Shown in pieces: positions 34,231 to 45,770 of a stretch of DNA of 46,464 nt (position 1 is its first letter; each line of letters begins with the position of its first letter). Both the position numbers and the translations under genes were made by a program. The DNA is from Gymnopilus junonius. Its lineage: Eukaryota > Basidiomycota > Agaricomycetes > Agaricales > Galerinaceae. The stretch covers positions 1 through 46,464 of the forward strand of contig JADNYJ010000263.1 in assembly GCA_015501075.1 (NCBI GenBank). Reading direction: 5' to 3'. Under the pieces are notes generated by a model. It made no database searches. It was not told the DNA's origin and saw only the letters and a list, made by a program, of their open reading frames with translations.

Positions 34231-35265
34231 GAGTTTCTTGTCATGACACAGCTAGGCAGACGTCATGGCAATCAGAATTAGGCAATTGCTAATCTTATTT
34301 CATCCGTCCCTCTCCGTTGAGACCATGTGCCGATCTCGAGGCCTACCACAACGGTAAATTTCCTGCTCGAAAGTATACCGAGCTCTGGTTGAAGGGTAAG
34401 CAAATTCACAGAAAACAGCAATATGGTGCGTTAAAGAAAGATTTTGACCATTGGAATTGGATGTTAGAACGATTACAGTAGAGTGTAATTTGCAGTTTCC
34501 GAACTTGCATCTGAACGAAAGAAAAAATGGAATTTATCGGGTCTAATTGGCTGGATCCCAATTGTTTTGTCGTAGGAAGGCATAGATTTTGTTCGTTCAT
34601 TTGCAGATGACCTCTAAATGGCGGAGTTTAAAATATTTTGATGGAAATCACAACCAAACAGCTGCTCATCGTCGACAACGACGACGACTGTCATTTGCCT
34701 TCAATGTCAACCGCGACGTCCAGCACCCATCCTCGGCGTACATATATTACAGCCCTCGCCTGCGCGCTCCATATTTCAATGTAACTTTCAGACTCCGGAT
34801 AACCAGAGGAGAATCCTTCAGTCATCGACGAAACATTTCCTTTACCTATTTCTCCCCAAGGTCATGCATCTATTTCTAATAAACGGTGGATTCGAGAAGA
34901 AACGCGTGAAAACGCGCTAGCGTGCCCCCCGAGACATCCTCATCTACGCGTCTGACAACGCCAACGCTCCCAATGACTAGTGACGCCTTATCAACAAAAC
35001 AGTGTCTTTTCGCACCCCTGGCAAGTCTTCACGCCTTGTTCTGGCAGACCTCATAATAATGTGCGCATCAGTCGAGGAGTTCCTTCAAATGATTCCGTTT
35101 TGGACTAATCGACATTGTCAGACAGTTCAGCTCCGTGCAGTATAAGAGGACGACAGTGCCCTGTACTGTCGCTTCCTTACACCTCTGGCAGGACCATTCC
35201 TTTTTTTTCGGCACTGCAACCCACTCGTTACTTTTTATCCTTGCCGCTGACCTGCTTGTCGCCTG
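34231..35265. promoter_or_regulatory. Divergent promoter region, small protein and laccase
   Basis: About 1 kb between divergent genes. A TGCGCGC word at 34761-34767 matches the metal-response core TGCRCNC known from laccase promoters. An ACGCGT lies near 34902 and a TATA-like box at 35141. No coding exon is convincing; short frames lack motifs. Confidence 0.4.
35141..35147 (+). promoter_or_regulatory. TATA-like box upstream of laccase
   Basis: TATAAGA lies 125 bases upstream of the proposed laccase start codon (35266), a plausible distance for a fungal core promoter. Confidence 0.4.
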
Positions 35266-37731
35266 ATGGAGTCCCGCGTGTTCAAATCTTCTCGTGGCCA
35301 CGGAAGCAAAGCCCTGTTATCCACTCTCCTCGTGCTGTCGCCCGGACTGAACACCCTCGTCGCCTCCTATCCTTCTCTGGGACCCAAAGATACCCTTGAC
35401 ATCGTCAATAAGGCCATTGCGCCAGATGGGTTTGAACGGTCGTATGTGCTCTATCATTTTGTCTTTCCTTATTCTCAAGTCTCTCTAGGGCTGTTCTCGT
35501 TAAGGGTCTTCACCCGGCTCCACTTATCAAAGCAATGAAGGTATTCCGGCATTCTTCCACAATGCTCCTTTTCGGTCATATCTCCTTACTTCGTTTCATA
35601 GGGGGATTCGTTTTGCATGAACGTTGTAAACTATCTCACAGACGACACGATGCAGAGGGGAACGAGCATCGTACGTTACAGCGTCTTCTTTCTCTCTGGC
35701 TACTGCCTGACCACTTTCTCTCCAGCATTGGCATGGTATCTTTCAACGAGGGACTGCATGGGCGGATGGTGCCGCTGGCGTCACCCAATGCCCCATTGCT
35801 CAGAATCGCTCTTTTTTATACCAATTTGATGTCCTGGATCAGGCTGGCACTTTTTGGTACCACTCTCACTATGGTGTGTAATGTTTCTTCCTTTCTCTTC
35901 ATTCTGCTAATTACCGAGGTCGCAGGTACTCAATACTGCGATGGACTCCGTGGCCCGCTGGTCATTTACGATTCCAAGGATCCATACCTTGGCATGTACG
36001 ATGGTAAGTGCAATGTTTCATATTACCTTGGTTTGTTAATTGATGTTCACATCCTCTGCTTGTAGTCGATGATGGTTCGTGCTGTGTATAGCTCTTGACT
36101 TCATGCCGCCCCTAACACTGTTGCTTTTCTAGAATCAACTGTCATTACTCTCAGTGACTGGTGCGAACTCCTTGCTCTTAGCCTTGCCGTTTGGAGATGC
36201 TAACACCATTTTCTCCAGGTACCACTTCCCGTCTCCTTCGCTGGGCAGGATCCCTGTTTCGGATGCAACTCTGATCAATGGGAAAGGGCGTTATGTTCAT
36301 GGACCCCTGGCCGATCTGTCTGTAATCCAGGTCGAATACGGACGGCGATACCGCTTCCGATTAATTTCAGTCTCTTGCGATCCCAACTTCGTCTTTTCCA
36401 TTGATGGCCATAGGATGACGATCATTGAGGCTGATGGCGAATATACCCGACCAGTGACTGTAGAGAGCATTCAGATATTCGCCGGTATGTATCCTCGTTC
36501 CGATCACGCTTCTTGTTTTGTATTAAGCAGAGATCAGGTCAACGGTACTCTTTCGTCCTGCAAGCGGACCAGAAAGTCGACAATTACTGGATCAGGGCCC
36601 TCCCAAACTCCGGTCAAAACGGACTTTCCTCTGGATTCGTGAATGGCACCAACTCTGCGATTCTGAGATACTTCCGCGCCCCTGTTGGCGATCCTGTCTC
36701 TTTACCAGGGGTTCTCACCGCCGCCTCCAGCCCCGACGACAAAAAGCAAGCCAAGGCCAACAGCAGCAATGACAGCAATAACGACTACAATATCACCAAT
36801 CCCAGGAACCTGCTCCGTGAACGCGACCTCCAACCCCTCATCAATCCTCCAGCACCAGGGCATCCGTACCCCGGAGGAGCAGATATCCACATCAACCTCA
36901 ACTTGACGGCAAACAATGACGGCTTCCTAGTGAATGGACGCAACTTCTCTGCGCCGCCTGTTCCTGTCCTTTTACAACTCCTGAGCGGAGCACATGCCGC
37001 CCAGGATTTGTTGCCCAAGGGTGACGTGTACACTCTTCCGCCCAACAAGGTGGTTGAGGTGACGATTCCGGGTGGGGTGGTTGGTGGACCGGTATGTTTT
37101 CTTCTCATGGTCTCTTCCTTGAGGTCGTTGACGTTGACCCTCTGTCTTTGCTTTATTAATAGCATCCGTTCCATTTGCATGGAGTACGTCCAGCTTTACT
37201 TTCCGTCTTTTTTATTGTTCCTCATCTATTCTTACTTGGCTCAATTCTAGCACTCCTTCAGCGTCATCAAAAGTGCTGAAGATCAGTTACCCAACTATGT
37301 GAATCCTGTCCGTCGTGACGTTGTCAGCATTGGCGACCAAGGAAGTAATGTCACTATTCGGTTTGAGACTGATAATCCTGGACCTTGGATATTCCATTGG
37401 TGAAGTTTTATTGAACCACCCCCAGCTGCCTTCTGCTGACGTTAGCTGCTCTTTTTGATGTGCTATAGTCATATTGATTTTCATCTAAATGCGTAAGCTT
37501 TCTTCCTTGATGGCTATAGGCTAGAAATTGACTGACTGATGTCCATAATTTTAGTGGTCTGGCCGTCGTGTTCGCAGAAGAGACTGCGGAAGCTCAAAGA
37601 GGAATTGGACATCCTCGTACGTTTCCTGATTCTCTCTCATCCCGCTATTTGACTGCTTATATCCATGACTTTTTCTCCAGTCGCTTGGGGACCAGCTTTG
37701 CCCAATATACGAAGCCCTGCCCCTTCAATGA
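35266..37731 (+). CDS. Laccase (multicopper oxidase)
   Basis: Fourteen exons: 35266-35441, 35489-35540, 35602-35670, 35726-35873, 35926-36003, 36066-36074 (9 nt), 36133-36160, 36219-36484, 36538-37091, 37163-37183, 37251-37399, 37469-37492, 37555-37616 and 37681 on. All four copper motifs are present: [41 protein letters not shown] and [13 protein letters not shown]. The residue ten after the type-1 Cys is Leu, as in higher-potential laccases. The enzyme oxidises phenols with four-electron O2 reduction and is normally secreted; a hydrophobic N-terminus ([19 protein letters not shown]) fits a signal peptide. In the last exon the family-like ending [12 protein letters not shown] is one base out of phase with the upstream exons. 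The in-phase frame instead runs on to 37937. Confidence 0.85.
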
Positions 37732-38096
37732 CAACCGCCCACTTGGTCCCAAACCCCTCGTTATCCACGTCGTCGTTGTTTACCCATCTGTCTTCTCAGC
37801 TGCTACACTCCCATACTTCATCGGACGGGAGAAACATACGCTGTCACACTACGAACCTGTTCATACTTCAATGCCGGCCTCTGACCAGCGTCCGATGGAT
37901 GATTACAGTAGTTGATGAATTGAACGTGACTTGCTAAGCCATGCTTCATTCAGTACATGTTTGTCGTGTTCTGTATTTTAGATTACGGGAACGTTGAACA
38001 CCTTTAAGGGCTATTTTTAGTACCTTGCAACGGTACCTTTAGGCAGTGTTCAGGCCAATCTATCTTTCCGACGGAACTCAATCTCTTACCGCGACA

Positions 38097-39660
38097 ATGT
38101 CAGACGAAAAGCAGGAGTTATCGAGTTCCACGCCAGCACCTCCATCTGAGGCGCCTCCTGCATATGATAGCATTGCTCTGCCTAAATCAAACGTGAATTC
38201 AAATCAAGACACCTGGAGGTCATTCAGTCAACAATCCATTTCACTCCAGCCGGTCCCGCACCACCATTGCCCTTGCCTCCGCCATTAAACCGCCAACGAG
38301 ACCAGCTACATCGAAGGGCACACCCGATCCCTAGTACCTCCTCGACCACCAGCCTCAAAACCAAGAAAAGCTGGTTCACCTTCTCATCTTCCACATCCTC
38401 CTCATCGGCATCCTCATCAGCTCCGTCGTCAACTCCGTCATCAGTTTCATCACGCACCGTCAATGAAGTCCGGACGACTGTCACCGGCCTCATCCGCAAT
38501 CTCGTGGTGGGTCCACAGGAGCAGAATGGTCTGAGCGGGTCGCTATCGCCTGCTGCGTTGGGCATTTTGCAAAGCTGCGCCGAGGCATGTACGACGCATT
38601 CCATTTCACTTTCGGGGATCTTACAAGAGAAATTCATCGAAAGTCATTCACCTCTTTATTGGGCTATTGTCAAACGGCCTAGCCATCCGGAACCTCATAA
38701 TCATACGCCCAATCTACTGGATCGTGAAGAAGTAGCGGAGCCAGAGGATAGCGAGGACTCTGATCTGCTCGGGGAGCTCCTCTCTCGCGCAAAGCCTCTG
38801 AGCGTGGATACCGTCACCGAGTTGCGCCTTGGATGCCTAGCTACCTCTGACCAGGCGACGTTCCAACGCCTTCGATTACTTATACCTCAATTCACCTCAT
38901 CCATCTCGGGTGCCGATCAAATACTATTGGGGGCTTCTCTTCCTGCGGATGACATTACAGTGGAGATTGGGGTGGGGTATGAGGGTGCTTTTGCTGTGAA
39001 TGTGAAGATACCACAGTTTCACAAGCGGATGATGATCTCAAGGGAAATAAGCTTAGAATTCATAGCACGGAGTGAGTTCCCTATGGTTATATATCCAAAG
39101 GTCCGATATTGATTACTTCTGTTTCATGTCAGATAGGTTATGGCGATTCTCATTTATGATCACTCCCGACGATGTATGGTATGGACCTCCACCTGGCTCC
39201 TGGTGCATCTCAATATCCCTACAAGAACCAAGCCCACCGACATGGTTCGACGCTCGATTTGTCTTGCCCAATCTTTCAGACGACACGGAAGAAGTCAGAA
39301 AGCCGCGAAACGTCCTCCGTTTGAAGTCAAAGCAGATGATGGAGGCACCACGGAACAGCGTCCCAGCAACGCAGGTCGTTGTAGGGCTAGACGAAAGTCC
39401 AGTGTTTGGCAGCCTTCAATATTCGTGAGTGGATCTCGATTCCTGACCTTGACCTTCTTCGAAGCGTCAGGCGGATGCCAGTCTGTTGACTGATCGTGTT
39501 CAATTTGCTGATCATCTTCTGTTCGTTTAGTGGAAGCCCTTACGTGCCGGCGGATGAGAAGCTCACTGTTCGACTGAAGTCAAGCTTAGGAAGCCCATTC
39601 CTGGCTCAGACGAGTGTGTTATTTCATGACATTAGCATGTTCCTGTATATTCTGGCATGA
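38097..39660 (+). CDS. PPxY-motif protein with divergent ankyrin-like segment (copy 1)
   Basis: Four exons: 38097-38192, 38228-39071, 39133-39424 and 39531-39660, giving 453 residues. The N-terminus has SEAPPAYDS, a PPxY motif of the kind bound by WW domains of Rsp5/Nedd4 ubiquitin ligases, then Pro- and Ser-rich sequence. A conserved middle follows (EVRTTVTGLIRNLV, GILQSCAEAC, HSPLYWAIVKRP, ELRLGCLATSDQATFQRLR). HSPLYWAIV resembles an ankyrin-repeat core. The C-terminal half is strand-rich (FAVNVKIPQFHKRM, GPPPGSWCISISL, YVPADEKLTVRL). The first intron would be only 35 nt. It faces a paralogue (39867-41299) tail to tail. The function is unknown. A role as an Rsp5 adaptor or substrate is inference. 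Confidence 0.7.
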
Positions 39661-39866
39661 TTTCGCTTCAAGGTCCAACCGGGCGTATTAGACTAGTAGC
39701 AATTTGGTACCTAGTACAACAGGATGACGGTCAACATTCAGTAGATAATTTATGTGAACATTCGATAGCAGGGTGGAAGTACATTTTGAAAGATACACTT
39801 TACGGATATTTGGCAAAATAAGACTGCATTGACGGGATAAATACGTATAAAAAGGGAGAAGGAATG

Positions 39867-41299
39867 TCAGCAGATAATGCAATCCGCATCTGACTTCCCC
39901 AGGCGAGCTTCAAAGCGTACTTTGAGCTTCTCATCAGGCCCGATGTATGGGTTGTTCCTGCACAACGAGACAGTCTCAGACGTCTTATGAAGACTACGCA
40001 GGGACAAAGTACTTACCCATACTGCAGATTAGCCCCCAAAGTACTTTCCTCCAACGGCACGACAATACTCTTCCCCCGATTCCGCCTGCCTGGAGCTTCT
40101 AGTTGCTGAATCGACTTTAACCTGATAGAGATGGTCGAAAGTTTAGTTTTTTGGCCTAGGCGGAATGGTGATTTGGGTGACGTTGGTGTTGCTTCGCTGG
40201 CTTCCAGACTTTGTCCAGCGGTGGATGAGTCTGACGATTTTGTAGACTTAGCTTCGGAAATGACGAGGCGAGAATCGACGGAGGTAGGCGGACTGTTCTC
40301 GACGAGTGAGAGTCCTATGCACCATGAGCCTGGCTTTGGAGCCCCTGGGTGTCTGCGTTCCGGAGCAATAAAGAAAGCCAATCGCCACATTCGACCTACA
40401 TCGCATTTCAGAGATTAATTTAAAAGCGGACAGGTTGAAATAGATTGACATACTGCGCGCAATGAACTCCACAGCAATCTCCTTGGACACTACCATTCGT
40501 TTGTGGAACTGCGGTATCACAATGTTCACTGCAAAAGCACCGCCTCCTTCTTCCGCCATATCCTCCAGCTCGACCTCCTCCGGCGGAATCGACCCGCCAA
40601 GCAGCATTTGGTCACTGCCCGACACTGGCGCGAATTCGGGTGACTGGCGCAGACGTTGGAAGAGGGCCTGATCGGATGTAGCGAGACAGGCGACCCGGAG
40701 TTCGGTTATGGTTTCCTGCGTTAAGGGCGACGCGTATGAGATGAGAGAAGTCAGAAGGTCAGGTCCTGGAAAGTCTTCGTCCTGTGTGTGCTGGTCTGGA
40801 GGTCGTTTGACTATCGCCCAATATAGCGGAGTGTGATCTTCAATCGACCTTTCTTGTAGAATTGAGGAGAAGGATAGGGAATGGGAGGAACATGCTTCAG
40901 AGCAGCTTTGGAGGATCCCGGTGCTCGCTGGTGAATTGGAGATATACTCCTGCACCAGGTCTCGGACGAGCCCAATGACAGTGTTTCGGACCTCGCGTGC
41001 TGTGCGAGCTTCGGCTGAGGTAGTGAAGCTAAACCAGTTAGTTGCACGACCTTTGCCTTTATTATCTGCTGAAGGGGAGGTAGGCGACTTCAACGAAAAG
41101 GAAGTTGAGGATGAGGGCTGAGGGGTGGTGCGGAGCGCGAGCTCGACGCAACTGGTGTCGAGTGATCAATTAAAGGACCTTTATAGTCCTGGACAGAGAC
41201 ACTTGGACCTGGGACATCGGTGAGCGCGTCGTACGAAGGAGGTGCATCAGATGGTGTAGGGTCTTCGGGTAGAGGCTGCTTTACGATCATTGTGTGCAA
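39867..41299 (-). CDS. PPxY-motif protein with divergent ankyrin-like segment (copy 2)
   Basis: Paralogue of the convergent neighbour. Exons: 41299-41153, 41117-40454, 40395-40017 and 39957-39867, giving 426 residues (or 423 from the second ATG, 41290). Shared blocks are SDAPPSYDAL (PPxY), EVRNTVIGLVRDLV, GILQSCSEAC, HTPLYWAIVKRP, ELRVACLATSDQALFQRLR, VIPQFHKRMVV, GSWCIGLSL and YIGPDEKLKVRF. Intron positions and phases match copy 1, including a first intron of exactly 35 nt. The two genes share a 206-bp 3' spacer. A 641-bp mariner-type MITE lies 9 bp upstream of the first ATG, so any promoter must lie within or beyond the element. No break is seen in the coding frame. Confidence 0.72.
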
Positions 41300-41308
41300 A
41301 AACCTTTA

Positions 41309-41333
41309 CAGTGTAATACACCTCCTTGGCACA
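41309..41333 (+). repeat. Left terminal inverted repeat of the MITE
   Basis: 25 bp, identical to the reverse complement of 41925-41949, and preceded by TA. Confidence 0.9.
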
Positions 41334-41924
41334 AAACTTTTTATTCGTCAAATTAAAACACAATTATTAGAAATCCTGCAAAAAAAATTATATGAGCTTA
41401 ATGAGGACCTTCTAAGGTATCAAATTGCTAATGATTGACTCCATTGCATGGATTATGGGTGAATTAGAGGATAATTTGTCGAGAGCAGCCTTTTGTCACA
41501 AATCCAGGTCCTTGGCACAAGTGTGACAATGCCATTTACTAGGCGACGCGTCCAACGCGCCGTTGAGTGCGCGTGTCACGCTCTGATCACGGTTGCCCTT
41601 TCATGCCCAATTTTGCCCTCAATCCGTGCATTTTTCATGTCAAATCTAGCTGACATCGAAGGCAGTACTGTCCTAAACATGAATCTAAAATTCAGGGCTG
41701 AAAGCTGCACTCAAAAATGAAAAAAGTTAGGTCCAAAAAGTTGTGAAGGATGATTTTCTCTAATTTTGATGGGTAATTGCATTGTCCTGCCTCGACAACT
41801 TTATCCCGTCAGCTGAAATTTTGTATGGCGATAGATTAAGTATATATCAAGGCATATACATAGATTTTATGGCCGACCGGCGAAAACTAAGTTCGGAAAT
41901 CGCAGTTGTGCCAAGGAGGTATCA

Positions 41925-41949
41925 TGTGCCAAGGAGGTGTATTACACTG
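41925..41949 (-). repeat. Right terminal inverted repeat of the MITE
   Basis: 25 bp, reverse complement of 41309-41333, and followed by TA. A 14-base partial copy precedes it at 41907-41920. Confidence 0.9.
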
Positions 41950-41951
41950 TA

Positions 41952-43170
41952 GTGCGCGCAGAAATTCCGAGTGACGCTGGGACACTGAACGCCGAGAGAA
42001 ATCGATTCGGAGAAGATGACTGGTTTCAAAGTAATTTGAAGCCTCTGGAGTACTGCGCACGGGTGGGTGTGTAGTGGGAAGAAGAGCTGCGCAGTCTCTT
42101 CAAGCTGATGAAGATCAAGGAGATTCAAGCAGCAGGAACAATTTAGCAAACGTCGAGATAGGCGAGTGGCGATGACTGTACTGCCTTACGCTGCCCACCG
42201 GCACATGATAACGGAGAAATATCACGCGTCTAAAAGTACACAGACGCTGTCGCTATACGGCATTAACGCTTAGAAAATGTGAACTTAGAAACACGGAAAT
42301 TTATGAAGCAAATACTCTTATGGATGGAGGAAAAGGGGATCTCGCGATGAAAGGGAAAATGCAAGCCGCGTCAATTATCAGGCCGCATTTGCCGATCACT
42401 GTCACGTAAGCTTTTTATGCAGGGTTTTGGTCACTGGTGTCGAATTTAAGGCCACTAAACACCAAATCTCTGCCCTTATTGTGAATTTCTGCAAGAACTC
42501 TGAGCGAACCTTTCAAGAATCTTTGCTGGGTCTGGTCTGTCCACTTAAATTTTGCGGTCTCAGTTTTGCCCAAACTGATTGGAAATTTATGTCAGTAAGG
42601 AATCAAATTCACTTTGGCGTGTATATCCTCCTGGATCTAATTTTTTTTATACAAGGAGCATAAATCTCAAGTAAATTTCAAGAGGGAAGTTGTACTGAGA
42701 ACCTTTCACGAATTTCTATTTTTAGCAAACACGGGACGACAACCCTTTTCCATACGCCGAACATGACCAGCGCCCTGCAAGTTTGAAGGTACGACAAAGC
42801 AGCGACAACTTCAAGTTTTGAACATCAGAGGAAGGGTTGGAAATGCGCCCTTTGTTTTCATGGTTGGGAGGATCCTTATGACTGGTATACAGCAGCACCA
42901 TTTTCAACTTCTTTTTTTCCGCAATTACAGTCGGGCTCCCAACAGTGACAGAGCCAAAAGCTGCTTTTTCCATCTTCTGCTGAATTGGCGGCAGTATTGG
43001 CTGAAGGCTTGCTGGAACTTCAGATAAAACTTGCCTGGATCAAACTGGGATTGCCAAATCTCTCATGGTTTGCATCATTCAATGAATCAAGCCAGCGCTC
43101 ATGTCATGTCAAGCTGCTGTCAGGTCACCGTTGCCACAGATAATAATATATATTCAAGGCGGCTTATAAA
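41952..43170. other. Intergenic stretch, nothing recognised
   Basis: About 1.2 kb beyond the MITE. A plus-strand frame at 42427-42663 and others lack motifs. It should contain the displaced original upstream region of the PPxY gene (copy 2) and the 5' flank of the F-box remnant. Confidence 0.4.
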
Positions 43171-43179
43171 AGTGTGATT

Positions 43180-45770
43180 ACTTCCGTCACTTTTTCCTTC
43201 GAATATTACTTTGATTTCTCATCATATATTCAATCCCAAAGCTATGCCACCACGATTCATGAGGGTCCGAAAATTACTATTGTCTCTGATAATAGTGACG
43301 AAGAAGTCCAAGCGGCTTTGGATCTCAGTGCTGAGGAAGGAGAGTCGCATGATTTCGAAGAGATTAGTAAAGAAGAGAGTGAACTAGGTAATCTTTCCGC
43401 ACAGTGTATGGCCCCATACCTATCTCATAGTTTTTGACTAGTTAAAAGGCGAATCATGAGGGAGCGCCCCTCCAAGAGAACACCAAACTGAAGAGAAAGT
43501 CAAATATACCACTACGGTTCAGCCTCGAAGGAAGCGTCAAAATCTCAGCGCACTTTAACTTTACCCCTTGACATTCTCTTTGAGGTACGCTGATGGCATT
43601 CAGCATAGCGTCTCACTCATTTTTCATGTCAGATTTTTGGGCATCTGGGCCAAAGGATAACCTCAACCTGTTGAAAACGAGCAAATTGTTCCGCGAGACA
43701 CTTTCTTCTCCACGCGCAACGACGGTGTGGAAAGAGGCAAGGGAACGCGATGGTGCGCCAGATCCTCCGAGTTTCATGTCGGAAATAGGCTGGGCAGTCC
43801 TTCTCTATCGTGCATCTTGTCAGGTGAGGGTCGTAACCTGATTCAGTCTTTGAAAACCTAATCTTTTCGTTGTTTTCTGGAGCAAGTGGAGCGAAAAATG
43901 TTCAAATGGTTGACTTTTCTTTGCTGCGAAGGCTATGCACTGCATGTAAAAAATCCCAGTGCGTTTTAAATTCCAACGTATAAGTAGAGGTTTACTCAGA
44001 AATTTACAGTCTTGTTGTGGAATCTCGGTTGAAGACGCTTTCCCGAAGCAGACAACGTCATTCTCGACCTTCTTTTGTATACCAATGGTAAAATTTTGAC
44101 ATTTTTTTCACACTCACCCGCAAACTGAATTTCTGATAGCCAGTGGTTGGCATCAAGGTTCTTCAACTGGCAGCCGATATTTTTGGGATAAAGATTCCAG
44201 AAAATGATGCATGAGCTGCGGGCCTATGAGCTTGCAGTATACGAACACGGTGTTCCTGCAAATAGAGAATTGGATACCTTTATAGATGAACGGAAGAGCC
44301 GTGTTAAAGAAATTCGCGCTGTGGGCCCCTTTGAAGTTTACTCGAGCTGTTGAGTAGTGCTGATTTTTTTTGTGACAGAAAGCTCCTCGATATAGGACTG
44401 GCTTTTCCATCTGAACGCTGAACGCCAGAAGATGACTCGGGCACTTCAGAAGCAGGAAAAGAAGCGTAAGCTAGTGGTACTTTAAACTTTAAATTACACT
44501 CATGATTTTAATACGGGAACTTCGCTCAGAATCATTGAATGCTTTGTCCAACTTGGATACACGAAAGACGACGTGGAACAGGGTACAAGTAACCATTCGG
44601 CATTTTCAATCCACAACTCAGCTCACTGACAATGGTGCGGGCATTTCTCTGACTTTGATAGCAGCATATCCGAATTGTTTCATGCGATGCAGTTTGGAAG
44701 CGCTCCTCCTGTTGAAGGTGCTTTTGTAGGACAATCTTCTAGAACAGCAGACGAAAATGTTCTGGATTTGGCGACCTCGATTTTTGAGTGCTGTAACCAA
44801 CGATTTGGTGGTCATTCACGCCCCTTTATAATTGCAGGTTTGGAAGAGCTCAGGACGCATCACTGCAGTGACTTGATGGCGCCAGCTGCACCTTACCGTG
44901 ACTACATCAACAAGCCTTCATTTACCAACGATCTTTCCTTCAGTCGCAAAGGCTCTGCTATAGCCACCTCGCTCATTCATCTTGTTGGCCTTGACCCCCA
45001 AAGTGCTTTGGTACTCGAGATGGATGGAAAGGACCTCCGCTTTGACTGTGCTGACTGTGACATGGTACGATTCTGAGCTAAAATCTTGGGTTCGGCTTGG
45101 ATATTCCTGGCGCTCTGCAGTCAGTATCGACTTTATATCAGTCTGCTACATGCTGACATTCTCCACATTTTTTCCCTTCTAGATTGTGCATGCTTTGAAA
45201 AATCCTCATTCAAAATGCCTGCCTAGCTCTCAATACATTTGGAATGTATTGTCGGAAGCAGATGCTAACGCTGTCAAAGCTCGTGAAAGGCCGATCCAAA
45301 GTGGGACAGGCTGCATTGGATGTGTAATCATTGTTCGAAACATATAACTGACATGCAAGAGCGTAATGTCGTCCTCCAGCATCTGATGGCTGAGTTCGTC
45401 CAGATGCACATTCAAAAACCTCTGTTTTGTTTGCTAACCTTTTTCGATTTAGGCACAAGTAGCTAATGCTCAAGAACCAGACAATCTCTTTTTTTATGAA
45501 CTGTTTCGCTCCCCTTATCTCAGGAAACAACTACCGAGTCAAGCAGCCTTCTCTTCACGACCAACTCATGACCATGACTGCAAACAGTGCAGGTGGTAAA
45601 CTTGAACTTGATTTTCAGTGCCTTCATTGCGAGCCCAATATGGATTCTCATGGCAGAACCTTACAACCCTATGGTAGCCATGAGATTATTGAACATCTCA
45701 GGACTGAGTTGGTGTTTGATGTGTTTACTTTAACATTATATGGCACTCATATTCATCTCTAGACACGGGG
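43180..45770 (+). pseudogene. Decayed third copy of the F-box / zinc-binding gene
   Basis: Plus-strand relative of the genes at 19081-20532 and 21082-23613, read in order but across several frames. Visible pieces: an acidic N-terminus (ISKEESEL); TLPLDILFE and IFGHL, then a one-base shift before PKDNLNLLKTSKLFRETLSS; a Cys site (RRLCTACKK) in which the first Cys codon is now Ser (AGT, near 43880); a shift before DNVILDLLLYTN; another before MHELRAYELAVYEHG. A long open piece (44675-45060) follows: FIIAGLEELRTHHCSD and GLDPQSALVLEMDGKDLR. Then come WNVLSEADANAVKARER and a degraded CIGC end. The multiple shifts and lost Cys mark it as a pseudogene. Confidence 0.7.

Larger units (their letters stand above)
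41309..41949. mobile_element. Mariner-type MITE, 641 bp
   Basis: Perfect 25-bp terminal inverted repeats (CAGTGTAATACACCTCCTTG, continuing GCACA) lie at 41309-41333 and 41925-41949. They are flanked on both sides by TA (41307-41308 and 41950-41951), the Tc1/mariner target. A 14-base piece of the repeat (TGTGCCAAGGAGGT) is duplicated just inside the right end (41907-41920). A CCTTGGCACA copy lies inside at 41507-41516. No transposase frame is present, so it is a non-autonomous element. Perfect ends suggest it is young. It sits immediately upstream of the start codon of the minus-strand PPxY gene. Confidence 0.85.

Noticed and set aside
41493..41720. 75-codon frame inside the MITE, considered as a transposase remnant
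   Set aside because: No DDE/D-type or helix-turn-helix features, and far too short for a transposase.
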